This document shows, piece by piece, positions 16,811 to 25,782 of a stretch of DNA of 64,000 nucleotides. Made by a program: the position numbers and the translations under genes. The stretch spans positions 1-64,000 of the forward strand of contig NZ_PNXY01000024.1 of assembly GCF_002879865.1 (NCBI RefSeq), written 5' to 3'. The stretch's first letter is position 1. The number at the start of each line of letters is the position of its first letter. The notes beneath the pieces were generated by a model, which saw only the letters and a list, made by a program, of their open reading frames with translations, was not told the origin of the DNA and made no database searches. This DNA comes from Paraburkholderia rhynchosiae. Lineage in GTDB: Bacteria; Pseudomonadota; Gammaproteobacteria; Burkholderiales; Burkholderiaceae.

Positions 16811-17692
16811 TCAGCTGACCCGGTTCACCACCAGATCGGCCAATTCGGCAAGACGCTGCGCGCGCGCGCCGAACGGCGCCAGCGCGGCGTGCGCGTCGCT
16901 ACGCAACTGCGCTGCGAGCGAACGCGACGCGTCGAGCCCAATAATCGACACGTAGGTCGGCTTGCCGTCCTTCGCGTCTTTGCCTGCTGTCTTGCCGAGC
17001 GTCGCGGAATCGGTCGTGACGTCGAGGATATCGTCGACGACCTGAAACGCGAGGCCGACGGCGGCCGCATAGGCGTCGAGCGAACGCATTGCATCCGCGT
17101 CCGGCGCAACGCCCGCCAGCGCGCCCATGCGCACCGCGGCGCGCAGCAGCGCACCGGTCTTCATGCGGTGCATGGTTTCGAGCTGCACGCGCGTGAGCGT
17201 ATGACCGACGCTCGCCAAGTCGATCGCCTGACCGCCGCACATGCCGAGCGAACCGCTCGCGAAAGCCAGTTCACGGACCAGCGCGGCTTGCTGCACGGGT
17301 GCCAGAATCTCTGAGGTCAACGCGACGAACGCCTGCGATTGCAACGCGTCGCCAACCAGCAGCGCCGTGGCTTCGTCATACTTGACGTGGACGGTGGGCT
17401 TGCCGCGACGCAGCGCGTCGTCGTCCATGCACGGCATGTCGTCATGGACGAGCGAATACACGTGGATCATCTCGAGCGCCGCCGCTGCCGCATCGAGGCA
17501 CTCAGGGCGCGCCCCGGTCAATTCGCCGGCCGCATGGCACAGCAGCGGGCGAACCCGCTTGCCGCCGCCCAGCACCGCATAGCGCATCGCCTCATGCAGC
17601 TTCGCGGGCTCAGTCGTTTCCGTCGGCAGATAATGTTCGAGTGCCGCTTCGACGCGCTCGAGCACCGAGCGCATCCATTGTTCGAATGTCAT
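16811..17692 (-). CDS. ispA: polyprenyl synthetase, farnesyl diphosphate synthase type
   Basis: A 293-residue trans-prenyltransferase that extends dimethylallyl or geranyl diphosphate with isopentenyl diphosphate. Both Asp-rich magnesium sites are visible: DDMPCMDDD (about residues 86-94) and DDILDVTTD (about residues 218-226), and GGGKRVRPLL sits near residue 42 as expected. The ATG overlaps the stop of xseB by 4 bases, and dxs follows, so isoprenoid-precursor and chain-elongation steps are expressed together. Product length (C15) is inferred from family similarity and context. Confidence 0.95.
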   Translation of the reverse strand: MTFEQWMRSVLERVEAALEHYLPTETTEPAKLHEAMRYAVLGGGKRVRPLLCHAAGELTGARPECLDAAAAALEMIHVYSLVHDDMPCMDDDALRRGKPTVHVKYDEATALLVGDALQSQAFVALTSEILAPVQQAALVRELAFASGSLGMCGGQAIDLASVGHTLTRVQLETMHRMKTGALLRAAVRMGALAGVAPDADAMRSLDAYAAAVGLAFQVVDDILDVTTDSATLGKTAGKDAKDGKPTYVSIIGLDASRSLAAQLRSDAHAALAPFGARAQRLAELADLVVNRVS

Positions 17693-17997
17693 AGGTCGTC
17701 CCCGCTTTCAGTAGCGGCTGTTCCTGCTGTATTCACGGGCAACGGCTTGAGCGTCTCACCGTCGAGCACGCGCACCTGCTGCTCCACCTTCTCGAGCTGC
17801 TGCTGGCAAAACGCCACCAGAGCCGCGCCGCGCCGATAGGCGGAAAGCGACTCTTCGAGGCTGAGATTGCCGCTTTCCATGCGCGCAACCAGCCCTTCCA
17901 GCTCAGCCTGTGCCGCCTCGTAATTCTCGGGCAGCGGCGTGGTGTCGACGCCTTCGGCCGGCGCCGCAGCGGTATCGTTCGACGCGGTCTTTGCCAT
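17689..17997 (-). CDS. xseB: exodeoxyribonuclease VII small subunit
   Basis: A 102-residue protein whose core (about residues 25-85: YEAAQAELEGLVARMESG, LSLEESLSAYRRGAAL) is the XseB helical hairpin that assembles with XseA to degrade single-stranded DNA. The ATG at 17997 is preferred to a TTG four codons earlier. The N-terminal 20 residues are Ala/Thr-rich and variable. It overlaps ispA by 4 bp; the xseB-ispA-dxs order is widespread in proteobacteria. Confidence 0.95.
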   Translation of the reverse strand: MAKTASNDTAAAPAEGVDTTPLPENYEAAQAELEGLVARMESGNLSLEESLSAYRRGAALVAFCQQQLEKVEQQVRVLDGETLKPLPVNTAGTAATESGDDL

Positions 17998-18207
17998 GAA
18001 TAGTCGCAAAATTAAAACAAGTCGGACATTCTACGGCAAAAGCGACAAATCCGATTTGCCAGCCCACCTTCAGGCCGCCCGTCTGCCACTAGCCGCCCTG
18101 CCAGTCTCGCAGAAAAAAATCTATTGGTCTGCGTCGAAAACACCGAACTTTCCCAACATTTTTGACCCAAATCAGTGACTTAACTGTCCCAAGGAGGGGG
18201 AAACAGG

Positions 18208-18213
18208 TATAAT
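18208..18213 (+). promoter_or_regulatory. -10 element upstream of the Rieske oxygenase gene
   Basis: A perfect TATAAT lies about 70 bp upstream of the start at 18285. The region 17 bp upstream has no recognisable -35; a TTGACC at 18162-18167 is 40 bp away and too far to pair. The call rests only on the -10 match and position. Confidence 0.35.
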
Positions 18214-18284
18214 CTCGGGCTCCCTAAATCGAATCTTCGATGGTTGGGTTGTTCACTGCTTTCACGTCTTCATCGGGAGTGGGA

Positions 18285-19391
18285 ATGTCCAATCTGAGCA
18301 ATGCATTGCAGTTGCGGTCTGTTCACAGCCAACTGCCAGTCACGGCTTACTTTGACGAAGCGCTTCTAACGCGCGAAATCGAAACCCTTTTCAGGAAAGG
18401 TCCCCGTTACGTCGGGCACGATCTCATGGTGCCCGAGGTGGGGAATTATTTTGCCTTGCCCAGCGAAAGCGAGGGGCGCGTGCTCGTTCGTAACCAGCAG
18501 TCGCAAGTCGAACTGCTGTCGAACGTGTGCCGTCACCGGCAGGCCATCATGCTCAACGGCCGCGGCCACGCGGAGAATATCGTCTGTCCGCTGCATCGCT
18601 GGACGTACGATCTGAACGGCCAGCTTCTCGGCGCTCCGCATTTCGCGGACAACCCCTGCCTGAATCTCGGTGCAACGCCGCTGCAAAACTGGCAAGGGCT
18701 GCTGTTCGAAGCACAAGGCCGCAACGTCGCGCGCGATCTGGCTAGCCTCGGTACCCGCCAACACTTCGACTTCTCGGGCTTCATGTTCGATCACGTCGAA
18801 GTGCACGAGTGCAACTACAACTGGAAGACCTTCATCGAGGTCTATCTGGAGGACTACCACGTCGCGCCGTTCCATCCGGGCCTCGGCAGCTTTGTCAATT
18901 GCGACGATCTCACGTGGGAATTCGGCGAGTGGTATAGCGTGCAAACGGTCGGCGTGCACAAGGATCTTGAGCAGCCGGGTAGCCCGACGTACCGCAAATG
19001 GCACGACGAAGTGCTGCGTTTTCGCGGCGGTAATCCCCCGGAATTCGGCGCGATCTGGATGGTGTACTACCCGGGCATCATGATCGAGTGGTATCCGCAC
19101 GTGCTGGTCGTGTCCTGGCTCATTCCGCGCGGTCCGCAGAAAACCACCAATGTCGTGGAGTTCTATTACCCTGAGGAAATCGCGTTGTTCGAGCGCGAGT
19201 TCGTCGAAGCCGAGCGCGCCGCCTATATGGAAACGGCCCGCGAAGACGACGAGATTGCCGAGCGCATGGACGCCGGCCGCCGCGCGCTGATGGAACGCGG
19301 TGAGTCGCAGGTCGGTCCGTATCAAAGCCCGATGGAAGACGGCATGCAGCACTTCCACGAGTTTCTGCGACGTGAGCTGGGCACGATCTGA
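18285..19391 (+). CDS. Rieske-type aromatic ring-hydroxylating oxygenase, alpha subunit family
   Basis: A 368-residue oxygenase. Residues 82-104 carry the Rieske [2Fe-2S] ligands (C82 and H84 in CRHR; C101 and H104 in CPLH). The mononuclear iron site is visible as EDYHVAPFHPG, with H192 and H197. The ATG at 18285 has GGGAG 6-7 bases upstream; an in-frame ATG at 18240 would add 15 residues but lacks one. There is no beta subunit, ferredoxin or reductase gene beside it, so it probably belongs to the homotrimeric, single-component group that acts on quaternary amines or similar compounds, or on aromatic acids, with a reductase encoded elsewhere. The substrate is unknown. Confidence 0.88.
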   Translation: MSNLSNALQLRSVHSQLPVTAYFDEALLTREIETLFRKGPRYVGHDLMVPEVGNYFALPSESEGRVLVRNQQSQVELLSNVCRHRQAIMLNGRGHAENIVCPLHRWTYDLNGQLLGAPHFADNPCLNLGATPLQNWQGLLFEAQGRNVARDLASLGTRQHFDFSGFMFDHVEVHECNYNWKTFIEVYLEDYHVAPFHPGLGSFVNCDDLTWEFGEWYSVQTVGVHKDLEQPGSPTYRKWHDEVLRFRGGNPPEFGAIWMVYYPGIMIEWYPHVLVVSWLIPRGPQKTTNVVEFYYPEEIALFEREFVEAERAAYMETAREDDEIAERMDAGRRALMERGESQVGPYQSPMEDGMQHFHEFLRRELGTI

Positions 19392-19455
19392 CTTGACGGT
19401 CTCTCACGCCTAACGGCGCTTTATCCGGTTCTTGCGCGAGCAGCATCAATGCGTG

Positions 19456-19482
19456 GAAAGACGGGCTTCGGCCCGTCTTTTT
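19456..19482 (+). terminator. terminator of the Rieske oxygenase gene
   Basis: AAAGACGGGC and GCCCGTCTTT form a perfect 10-bp stem with a TTCG tetraloop, followed by six T. It is a strong intrinsic terminator 65 bp after the stop codon. Confidence 0.9.
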
Positions 19483-19570
19483 TGTTTAGACTAGCAATGT
19501 AGCCCGGCCATCCGGTCGCGTCACGAGGCCGCCGGCAGGGAACCGTCATTGCCCGCATCGAGGAAACGTC

Positions 19571-20440
19571 ATGCCCCACACTCACTACACCACTTTGATC
19601 TCCGCGACGAATCTCGCGGAACGGCTCGCCGATGCGCCGGGCAGCGTGTTTGTCATCGACTGCCGCTTTGATCTGGCCGACCCCGAAGCCGGCGAAAAAG
19701 CCTATCTCGCCGGACATCTGCCCGGTGCGCATTATCTGCATCTCGAGCGCGATCTCTCTGGGCCGAAGAACGGCGCCAACGGGCGTCATCCGTTGCCGGA
19801 TCGCGCGCGTCTGGTTGAAACGCTGGAATCGCGCGGGCTGAAGCAAGGTCAGCAAGTTGTCGCTTATGACGCGCAAGGCGGCATGTACGCCGCGCGCGCC
19901 TGGTGGCTGCTGCGCTGGCTCGGTCACGACGCGGTCGCGCTGCTCGACGGCGGACTGCAGGCGTGGGAAGCCGCCGGCCAGCCGTTGACGCAAGACGCGC
20001 CACCGCAGAACACGGGCGACTTCAAAGCAGGGGCGCCGCTTTCCGTCACCGTCGACGCGCAGATGCTCGAGCGCAATCTCGGCTCGAAGGAGCGCGTGGT
20101 GGTCGACGCGCGCGCGGCCGATCGGTATCGCGGCGAGAACGAGACGCTGGATGCCGTGGGCGGTCATATTCCCGGCGCGCTCAATCGCTTCTTCAAGGAC
20201 AATCTCACCGCCGACGGCCGCTTCAAGTCGGCCCACACGCTGCGCGACGAGTTCCATGCGCTGCTGGGCGGTACGCCGCCGGAACATGTCGTCCTGCAAT
20301 GCGGCTCGGGTGTGACGGCATGCGTCAATGCACTGGCGATGGAAGTCGCCGGTTTGCACGGCGCGGCGCTCTACGCGGGATCGTGGAGCGAGTGGAGTTC
20401 GGATCCGAAGCGGCCGGTCGCGACCGGGCCGAATCCTTAG
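19571..20440 (+). CDS. sseA: sulfurtransferase, 3-mercaptopyruvate sulfurtransferase type
   Basis: A 289-residue protein with two rhodanese domains (about residues 8-135 and 160-285). The catalytic loop in the second domain reads CGSGVTA (near residue 240), the form seen in SseA-type mercaptopyruvate sulfurtransferases rather than the CRKGVTA form of thiosulfate sulfurtransferases. The enzyme would transfer sulfur from 3-mercaptopyruvate to thiols or cyanide in the cytoplasm. It stands alone between two strong terminators, so it is probably monocistronic. Confidence 0.92.
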   Translation: MPHTHYTTLISATNLAERLADAPGSVFVIDCRFDLADPEAGEKAYLAGHLPGAHYLHLERDLSGPKNGANGRHPLPDRARLVETLESRGLKQGQQVVAYDAQGGMYAARAWWLLRWLGHDAVALLDGGLQAWEAAGQPLTQDAPPQNTGDFKAGAPLSVTVDAQMLERNLGSKERVVVDARAADRYRGENETLDAVGGHIPGALNRFFKDNLTADGRFKSAHTLRDEFHALLGGTPPEHVVLQCGSGVTACVNALAMEVAGLHGAALYAGSWSEWSSDPKRPVATGPNP

Positions 20441-20470
20441 ATCCTCGGTACAACGCGCGGATAGCAAAGC

Positions 20471-20509
20471 AAAAGGCCGTTGCCGCGCATAAGCGGCAAC
20501 GGCCTTTTT
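20471..20509. terminator. bidirectional terminator after sseA
   Basis: AAAGGCCGTTGCCGC (20472-20486) and its exact complement (20493-20507) form a 15-bp stem with a 6-base loop, flanked by an A-run on the left and a T-run on the right. It can end both sseA and the convergent dienelactone hydrolase gene. Confidence 0.92.
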
Positions 20510-20569
20510 CATGTTTTCGTGCAGCGAGCGACGCTAGTCGGAAGGGCGTCAAACCACAAGCTCAAAACC

Positions 20570-21442
20570 TCAAGCCACCCCATGCTGCCTGAACCAGGCT
20601 AGCGCCCGACGCCAGCCGTCTTCGGCATCGGCCTTCTTGTAGCTCGGCCGGTAGTCCGCAAAAAACGCATGGCCCGCATCGTCATACACGACGAATTGCG
20701 AACCGCGCGCCACTTGCGGCCCTTGCGCGATCGCCCGCTTCATCTGCTCGAGCGAGTCCTGCGGAATGCTTTGATCCTGCAAGCCATAGAGGCCGAGCAC
20801 CGGCGCATGAAGATCGCCGACGCGGTCGAGCGGATTCGCGGGCGTCGTCGCCGTGCGGTCGCCGGCAACGCGCCCATACCACGCGACCGCCGCCTTCAGC
20901 CGCGGATTGTGTTCGTCATACAGCCACGCGATGCGGCCGCCCCAACAGAAACCGGTCACGCCGAGCCGGTTCAGATCGCCGCCATGCTCACCGGCCCACG
21001 CAACGGCGGCGTCGAGATCGCCCAGCGCCTGGTCGTCCGGCACCTTGCTCAGAATCTGCTGGCTGATTTGCTGGATGGTCGGGAGCGCCATCGGATCGCC
21101 TTCGCGGACAAACAGATCCGGCGCGATGGCCAGATAGCCGAGCTTCGCAAAGCGCCGGCAAACATCGGCGATATGCTCATGCACGCCGAACGCCTCATGA
21201 ATCACGATGATCACCGGCAAATGCGTCTTGCCCTTCGGCTGCGCGCGGTACGCCGGCACGAGCGTGCCGCCCGAGCGCACGGCAATCTCACCGGCTTCGA
21301 GGCCCTCGCTATCGGTATGGATGGTTTGTGCCGACACCGGCAACACGGCAGCCGCAAAACCGGTGCCGAGCGCGGCCTTGATGAACGTGCGTCGATTGAA
21401 GGGAACGTGCGGGACCAGACTGTCGACATCGGGGTTCAGCAT
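20570..21442 (-). CDS. dienelactone hydrolase family protein, Tat-exported
   Basis: A 290-residue alpha/beta hydrolase. The start at 21442 has GAGGAG upstream and gives an N-terminal twin-arginine signal (NRRTFIKAALGTGF, residues 16-29), so it probably works in the periplasm. The catalytic triad of the family is present: the Cys nucleophile in GFCWGG (near residue 160), Asp in YGLQDQSIP and His in DDAGHAFF. Cytoplasmic dienelactone hydrolases cleave dienelactone in chlorocatechol degradation, but no such pathway genes are nearby, so the substrate is unknown. Confidence 0.88.
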   Translation of the reverse strand: MLNPDVDSLVPHVPFNRRTFIKAALGTGFAAAVLPVSAQTIHTDSEGLEAGEIAVRSGGTLVPAYRAQPKGKTHLPVIIVIHEAFGVHEHIADVCRRFAKLGYLAIAPDLFVREGDPMALPTIQQISQQILSKVPDDQALGDLDAAVAWAGEHGGDLNRLGVTGFCWGGRIAWLYDEHNPRLKAAVAWYGRVAGDRTATTPANPLDRVGDLHAPVLGLYGLQDQSIPQDSLEQMKRAIAQGPQVARGSQFVVYDDAGHAFFADYRPSYKKADAEDGWRRALAWFRQHGVA

Positions 21443-21535
21443 GCGGCGCTCCTCGGTGAACGTTGGAGGCAACAGGATACGCCTCGCGCGTGTCCTGTTG
21501 CAGATGCAGCGTGCGACCTCTAGCGCGCCCTGCCC

Positions 21536-22885
21536 TCAGTGCAGCTTGACGCGCGGCAAGGTGGTGCGCCGCAGCCAGTGCGCGAAGGTATCGAGCACCA
21601 TCCGCGCATAGCCGTGTAGCGCGGCGATATGCAGCCGGTACAGCGACATGTACATGAAGCGCGCAAACAGGCCTTCGATCAGCATATTGCCGCCGATCAC
21701 GCCGCCCATCAGATTGCCGACCGCGCTGAAGTGCCCAAGCGACACCAGAGAGCCAAAGTCGCGATACGTGAACTCTGGCAGCGGCCTGTTCTCGAGCCGC
21801 GCCGCCAGCGCCTTCAGCAGAAAACTCGCCTGCTGATGCGCGGCTTGTGCACGCGGCGGCACGTTCCTCTCGTTGCCTGGCCACGGGCAAGCAGCACAAT
21901 CGCCGAGCGCAAAGATGTCGTTGTCGATTTCGGTTTGCAGCGTGCGGCGCACGTTGAGCTGACCGAGCCGGTTGACCGGCAGGCCGTCGAGCTGGCTCAA
22001 AATGGCGGGCGCCTTGATGCCCGCAGCCCACACGGTCAGATCCGCGCGCACTGTTTTACCGCTCGCCGTGCGGATGATGCCCGGTGCGACTTCGGCCACG
22101 GTTTCGCTCGTCATCAGCTTGACGCCGAGCTTGGTAAGCAACTCAGCGGTGGCCGTCGACACGCGCTCCTGTAAAGCCGGCAAGATGCGCGGCCCCGCTT
22201 CGATCAGCACGATGCCCACGTCGTGCCGCGGGTCGAGCTTGTGCAAGCCATACGCGGACAACACCTGCGCCGTATTGCGCAACTCGGCCGAGAGTTCGAC
22301 GCCGGTCGCGCCGCCGCCGACAATCGCCACCTGAATCCGCGGCTCTGAAGAAGGCGACGTGCCCAGTCCCGATTCGACCGGCTCATGCACCTGATGCTCG
22401 GCCCGCATGCAAGCCGCGATAAGCCGCTTGCGAAAGCGCTCGGCCTGGCTGACCGTGTCGAGTGCGAGGGAAAATTCCGACGCGCCTTTCACGCCGAAGA
22501 ATGCCGTCGTGCTGCCGATCGCAATGATCAGCGTGTCGTATTCGAGCTGGCGCTCGGGCAGCAGTTCGGCGCCGTCGTCGTCGAGAACGGTACCCAATGT
22601 CAGACGCTTGTTCGCGCGGTCGAGACCGGTCAGCTCGCCCTGCTGAAACTCGAAGCCATGCCAGCGCGCTTGCGCTGCGTACTCGAGTTCCTGCGTGAAA
22701 GGGTCCATACTGCCGGCCGCCACTTCATGCAGCAGCGGCTTCCAGATATGCGTCGGATTGCGGTCGACGAGCGTCACTTGCGCCCGCGCACCGCCTTTAT
22801 TCTTGTGGGCCGCGTAGCGATCGCCCAAGCGAGTTGCCAGCTCCAGCCCCCCCGCGCCTCCGCCAACGACGATAAAACGATGCAT
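21536..22885 (-). CDS. ndh: type II NADH dehydrogenase / NAD(P)-FAD oxidoreductase
   Basis: A 449-residue single-chain quinone reductase. The FAD motif VVGGGAGGLELATRLG (residues 6-21) and the NADH motif VAIVGGGATGVELSAELRN (about residues 190-208) are clear, as is a central GDCAACPWPG near residue 325 that contacts FAD. The C-terminal 80 residues contain hydrophobic and amphipathic stretches that would tether it to the inner membrane. It would oxidise NADH and reduce ubiquinone without pumping protons. The dienelactone hydrolase gene lies 93 bp downstream on the same strand. Confidence 0.9.
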   Translation of the reverse strand: MHRFIVVGGGAGGLELATRLGDRYAAHKNKGGARAQVTLVDRNPTHIWKPLLHEVAAGSMDPFTQELEYAAQARWHGFEFQQGELTGLDRANKRLTLGTVLDDDGAELLPERQLEYDTLIIAIGSTTAFFGVKGASEFSLALDTVSQAERFRKRLIAACMRAEHQVHEPVESGLGTSPSSEPRIQVAIVGGGATGVELSAELRNTAQVLSAYGLHKLDPRHDVGIVLIEAGPRILPALQERVSTATAELLTKLGVKLMTSETVAEVAPGIIRTASGKTVRADLTVWAAGIKAPAILSQLDGLPVNRLGQLNVRRTLQTEIDNDIFALGDCAACPWPGNERNVPPRAQAAHQQASFLLKALAARLENRPLPEFTYRDFGSLVSLGHFSAVGNLMGGVIGGNMLIEGLFARFMYMSLYRLHIAALHGYARMVLDTFAHWLRRTTLPRVKLH

Positions 22886-23039
22886 TGAACTCTCCGTGTT
22901 TGCCGATGGGTTGTGCGTCGTGATCGCGCGCCAGGGGCACGCGTCTTACCGATTGTCCGTGAGCGGCACGGGTTGTCACAAGCCGCCAATACGCATGTGT
23001 GACATGCACACGACGATATCGCGCGCCGTCACACGCTCG

Positions 23040-25781
23040 TCAATGCGCTTCTTCCCAGTTGAGCCCGGCGCCCACTTCGGCGACCAGCGGGACTTTCAGC
23101 GCGGCGACACCGCACATCAACTCGGGCAGGCGCTTGCGCACGTCGGACAGTTCTTCGTCCGGCACTTCGAGAATCAGTTCGTCGTGCACCTGCATGATCA
23201 TGCGCGTGCCGATCCTGGATTGTTCAATCCACTTCTGCACGGCGATCATCGACAGCTTGATCAGGTCGGCAGCCGTGCCTTGCATTGGCGCATTGATTGC
23301 CGCGCGCTCGGCGGCCTGGCGGCGCGGACCGTTGCCGCCGTTGATCTCGGGCAGCCACAGGCGGCGGCCGAACACGGTTTCCACATAACCCTTGGCCTTC
23401 GCGCTCAAACGCGTTTCGTCCATATAGCGAGCGACGCCCGGATAACGTGCGAAATAGCGGTCTATATACAGCTTCGCGGCATCGCGCGTAATGCCCAGAT
23501 TGGATGCGAGGCCGAACGAGCTCATGCCATAGATCAGGCCGAAGTTAATGACCTTGGCCACGCGCCGCTGATCGTTCGACACTTCGAGCGGCGTCACGCT
23601 AAAAATTTCCGCGGCGGTCGCACGGTGAATGTCTTCGCCTTGCGAGAACGCGCGCAGCAGCGATTCGTCGCCGGAAATGTGCGCCATGATGCGCAACTCG
23701 ATCTGCGAGTAATCCGCGGAGACGAGCTTGTGCCCCGGCGGCGCAATGAATGCCTCGCGAATGCGACGGCCTTCGCCGGTGCGCACGGGAATGTTCTGCA
23801 AGTTCGGATCGTTCGACGCAAGTCGCCCCGTGACCGCGACGGCCTGCGCGTAATTCGTGTGCACGCGGCCCGTCGTGGCGTTGACCATGCGCGGCAGCTT
23901 GTCGGTATATGTCGATTTCAGCTTCGACAAACCGCGGTGTTCCAGCAGGATTTTCGGCAGCGGATAATCTTCGGCAAGCTTTTGCAGCACTTCTTCGTCG
24001 GTGGAAGGCGCGCCGCTCGGCGTCTTCTTGACGACCGGCAGCTCCAGTCTCTCAAAGAAGATCTGACCGATCTGCTTCGGCGAGCCGAGATTGAATTCGC
24101 CGCCAGCGAGCACGTATGCCTGACTCTCCAACTCGATTAGGCGCGCGGCGATTTCGCTGCTTTGCTGACGCAGTTTTTCCGCGTCGATCAATACGCCCGA
24201 ACGCTCCATCTTGCGCAATACGCGCGACGTGGGCACTTCAATGTCGCGATAGACATGATCGAGCGTCTTCTCCGCGGCAAGTTGCGGATACAGCGCCCGA
24301 TGCAGACGCAACGTGATGTCGGCGTCTTCCGCCGCGTATTCGGCGGCTTTGTCCAGCGCGACTTCGTCGAAACCGATTTGTTGCGCGCCCTTGCCCGCAA
24401 CGTCTTCATACTTGATCGTCCTGATGCCCAGATGGCGCAACGCGAGGTTGTCCATGTCGTGCGGACGATGCGATTCGAGCACGTACGATTGCAGCAGCGT
24501 GTCATGTTCGACGCCGCGCATGTCGATGCCGTAATTAGCCAGCACCTGCTCGTCGTACTTCAGATGCTGACCGACTTTCTTGTGCTCCGCGCTTTCGAGC
24601 CACGGCTTGAGCCTGGCCAGCACTTCGTCGCGCGGCAATTGCGCGGGCGAGTCCGGGCCGCGATGCGCAACCGGGACATAAGCGGCATGGGCCGCCTCGA
24701 CCGACAACGACAGACCCACGATCTGCGCGGTCATGGGATCGAGCGACGTGGTTTCGGTGTCGAACGAAGTCAGCTCTGCCGCGTTGATTTTTTGCAGCCA
24801 CGCGTCGAGTTGCTCCCACGTCTGCACGGTTTCATAGTGACGTTCGTGATCGATGGTGAGCGCCGGCGGCACGTCGGTTTCCGGGCCTTCCACCGCATCG
24901 GCAATTTCGACTTCGCGCAGCCAGGTCTTGAAGCCGTGGCGCGTGAACACGTCGCGCAGTTCCTCGCGCGATTCCTGCCGGCTCTGCAGGTTGTCCTCGA
25001 TCGACGCGATGTGCTCGGTCAAATCGCAATTGCGTTCGACCGTGACGAGCTTGCGCGCCATCGGCAGGAAATCGAGCGCACGTCGCAGATTGTCTCCTAC
25101 CGCACCTTTAATTTCCTCTGCATGTGCAACGATGCCATCCAGCGACTCATATTGCGCGAGCCATTTGAGCGCGGTTTTCGGCCCGCATTTCTCGACGCCA
25201 GGCACGTTGTCCACGGTATCGCCGATCAACGACAGGTAGTCGACGATGCGCTCCGGCGGCACGCCGAACTTCGCAAGCACGCCGGCGCGGTCGAGTTTCT
25301 CGTTGGTCATCGTATTGATGAGGGTGACATGATCCGACACGAGCTGCGCCAGATCCTTGTCCCCAGTCGACACGATCACGTTCATGCCGCGCTTTTCCGC
25401 TTCGGTGCTGAGCGTGCCGATTACGTCGTCGGCTTCCACGCCGTCGATCATCAGAAGCGGCCAGCCGAGCGCACGCACGGCCACATGAATCGGCTCGATC
25501 TGCCGCGAGAGATCGTCCGGCATGGATGGACGATTCGCCTTATAGTCGGGATACCAGTCGTCGCGAAACGTTTTGCCCTTGGCGTCGAACACGCACGCGC
25601 TATACTCTGCTGTGACTTCCTTGCGCATGCGCCGCAGCATGTTGATCATCCCGTAGAGCGCACCCGTGGGGCCACCATCGGGCCCGCGCAGATCAGGCAT
25701 CGCATGGTAGGCCCGGTACAGATAACTCGAACCGTCGACCAATAGCAGGGTCTTACCTTCAAGGCTTCGTTCTTCAGGCAT
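23040..25781 (-). CDS. polA: DNA polymerase I
   Basis: A 913-residue polymerase with all three domains. The 5'-nuclease domain starts LLLVDGSSYLYRAYHAMP (residues 11-28). The 3'-5' exonuclease retains its metal-binding DTET (TSFDTETTSLD, about residue 350), so proofreading should be active. The polymerase motifs A (SADYSQIELRIMAH, about residue 690) and C (QVHDELILEV, about residue 870) are intact. The alignment to the family leaves no room for a later start, so the ATG at 25781 should be right even though it lies 1 bp from the ATG of the divergent gene. Confidence 0.98.
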   Translation of the reverse strand: MPEERSLEGKTLLLVDGSSYLYRAYHAMPDLRGPDGGPTGALYGMINMLRRMRKEVTAEYSACVFDAKGKTFRDDWYPDYKANRPSMPDDLSRQIEPIHVAVRALGWPLLMIDGVEADDVIGTLSTEAEKRGMNVIVSTGDKDLAQLVSDHVTLINTMTNEKLDRAGVLAKFGVPPERIVDYLSLIGDTVDNVPGVEKCGPKTALKWLAQYESLDGIVAHAEEIKGAVGDNLRRALDFLPMARKLVTVERNCDLTEHIASIEDNLQSRQESREELRDVFTRHGFKTWLREVEIADAVEGPETDVPPALTIDHERHYETVQTWEQLDAWLQKINAAELTSFDTETTSLDPMTAQIVGLSLSVEAAHAAYVPVAHRGPDSPAQLPRDEVLARLKPWLESAEHKKVGQHLKYDEQVLANYGIDMRGVEHDTLLQSYVLESHRPHDMDNLALRHLGIRTIKYEDVAGKGAQQIGFDEVALDKAAEYAAEDADITLRLHRALYPQLAAEKTLDHVYRDIEVPTSRVLRKMERSGVLIDAEKLRQQSSEIAARLIELESQAYVLAGGEFNLGSPKQIGQIFFERLELPVVKKTPSGAPSTDEEVLQKLAEDYPLPKILLEHRGLSKLKSTYTDKLPRMVNATTGRVHTNYAQAVAVTGRLASNDPNLQNIPVRTGEGRRIREAFIAPPGHKLVSADYSQIELRIMAHISGDESLLRAFSQGEDIHRATAAEIFSVTPLEVSNDQRRVAKVINFGLIYGMSSFGLASNLGITRDAAKLYIDRYFARYPGVARYMDETRLSAKAKGYVETVFGRRLWLPEINGGNGPRRQAAERAAINAPMQGTAADLIKLSMIAVQKWIEQSRIGTRMIMQVHDELILEVPDEELSDVRKRLPELMCGVAALKVPLVAEVGAGLNWEEAH

Positions 25782-25782
25782 T

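Noticed and set aside
18162..18213. TTGACC and TATAAT as one promoter
   Set aside because: They are 40 bp apart, far more than the 16-18 bp needed.
24162..25745. 527-codon plus-strand frame opposite polA
   Set aside because: Antisense shadow of polA; polA motifs are intact on the other strand.
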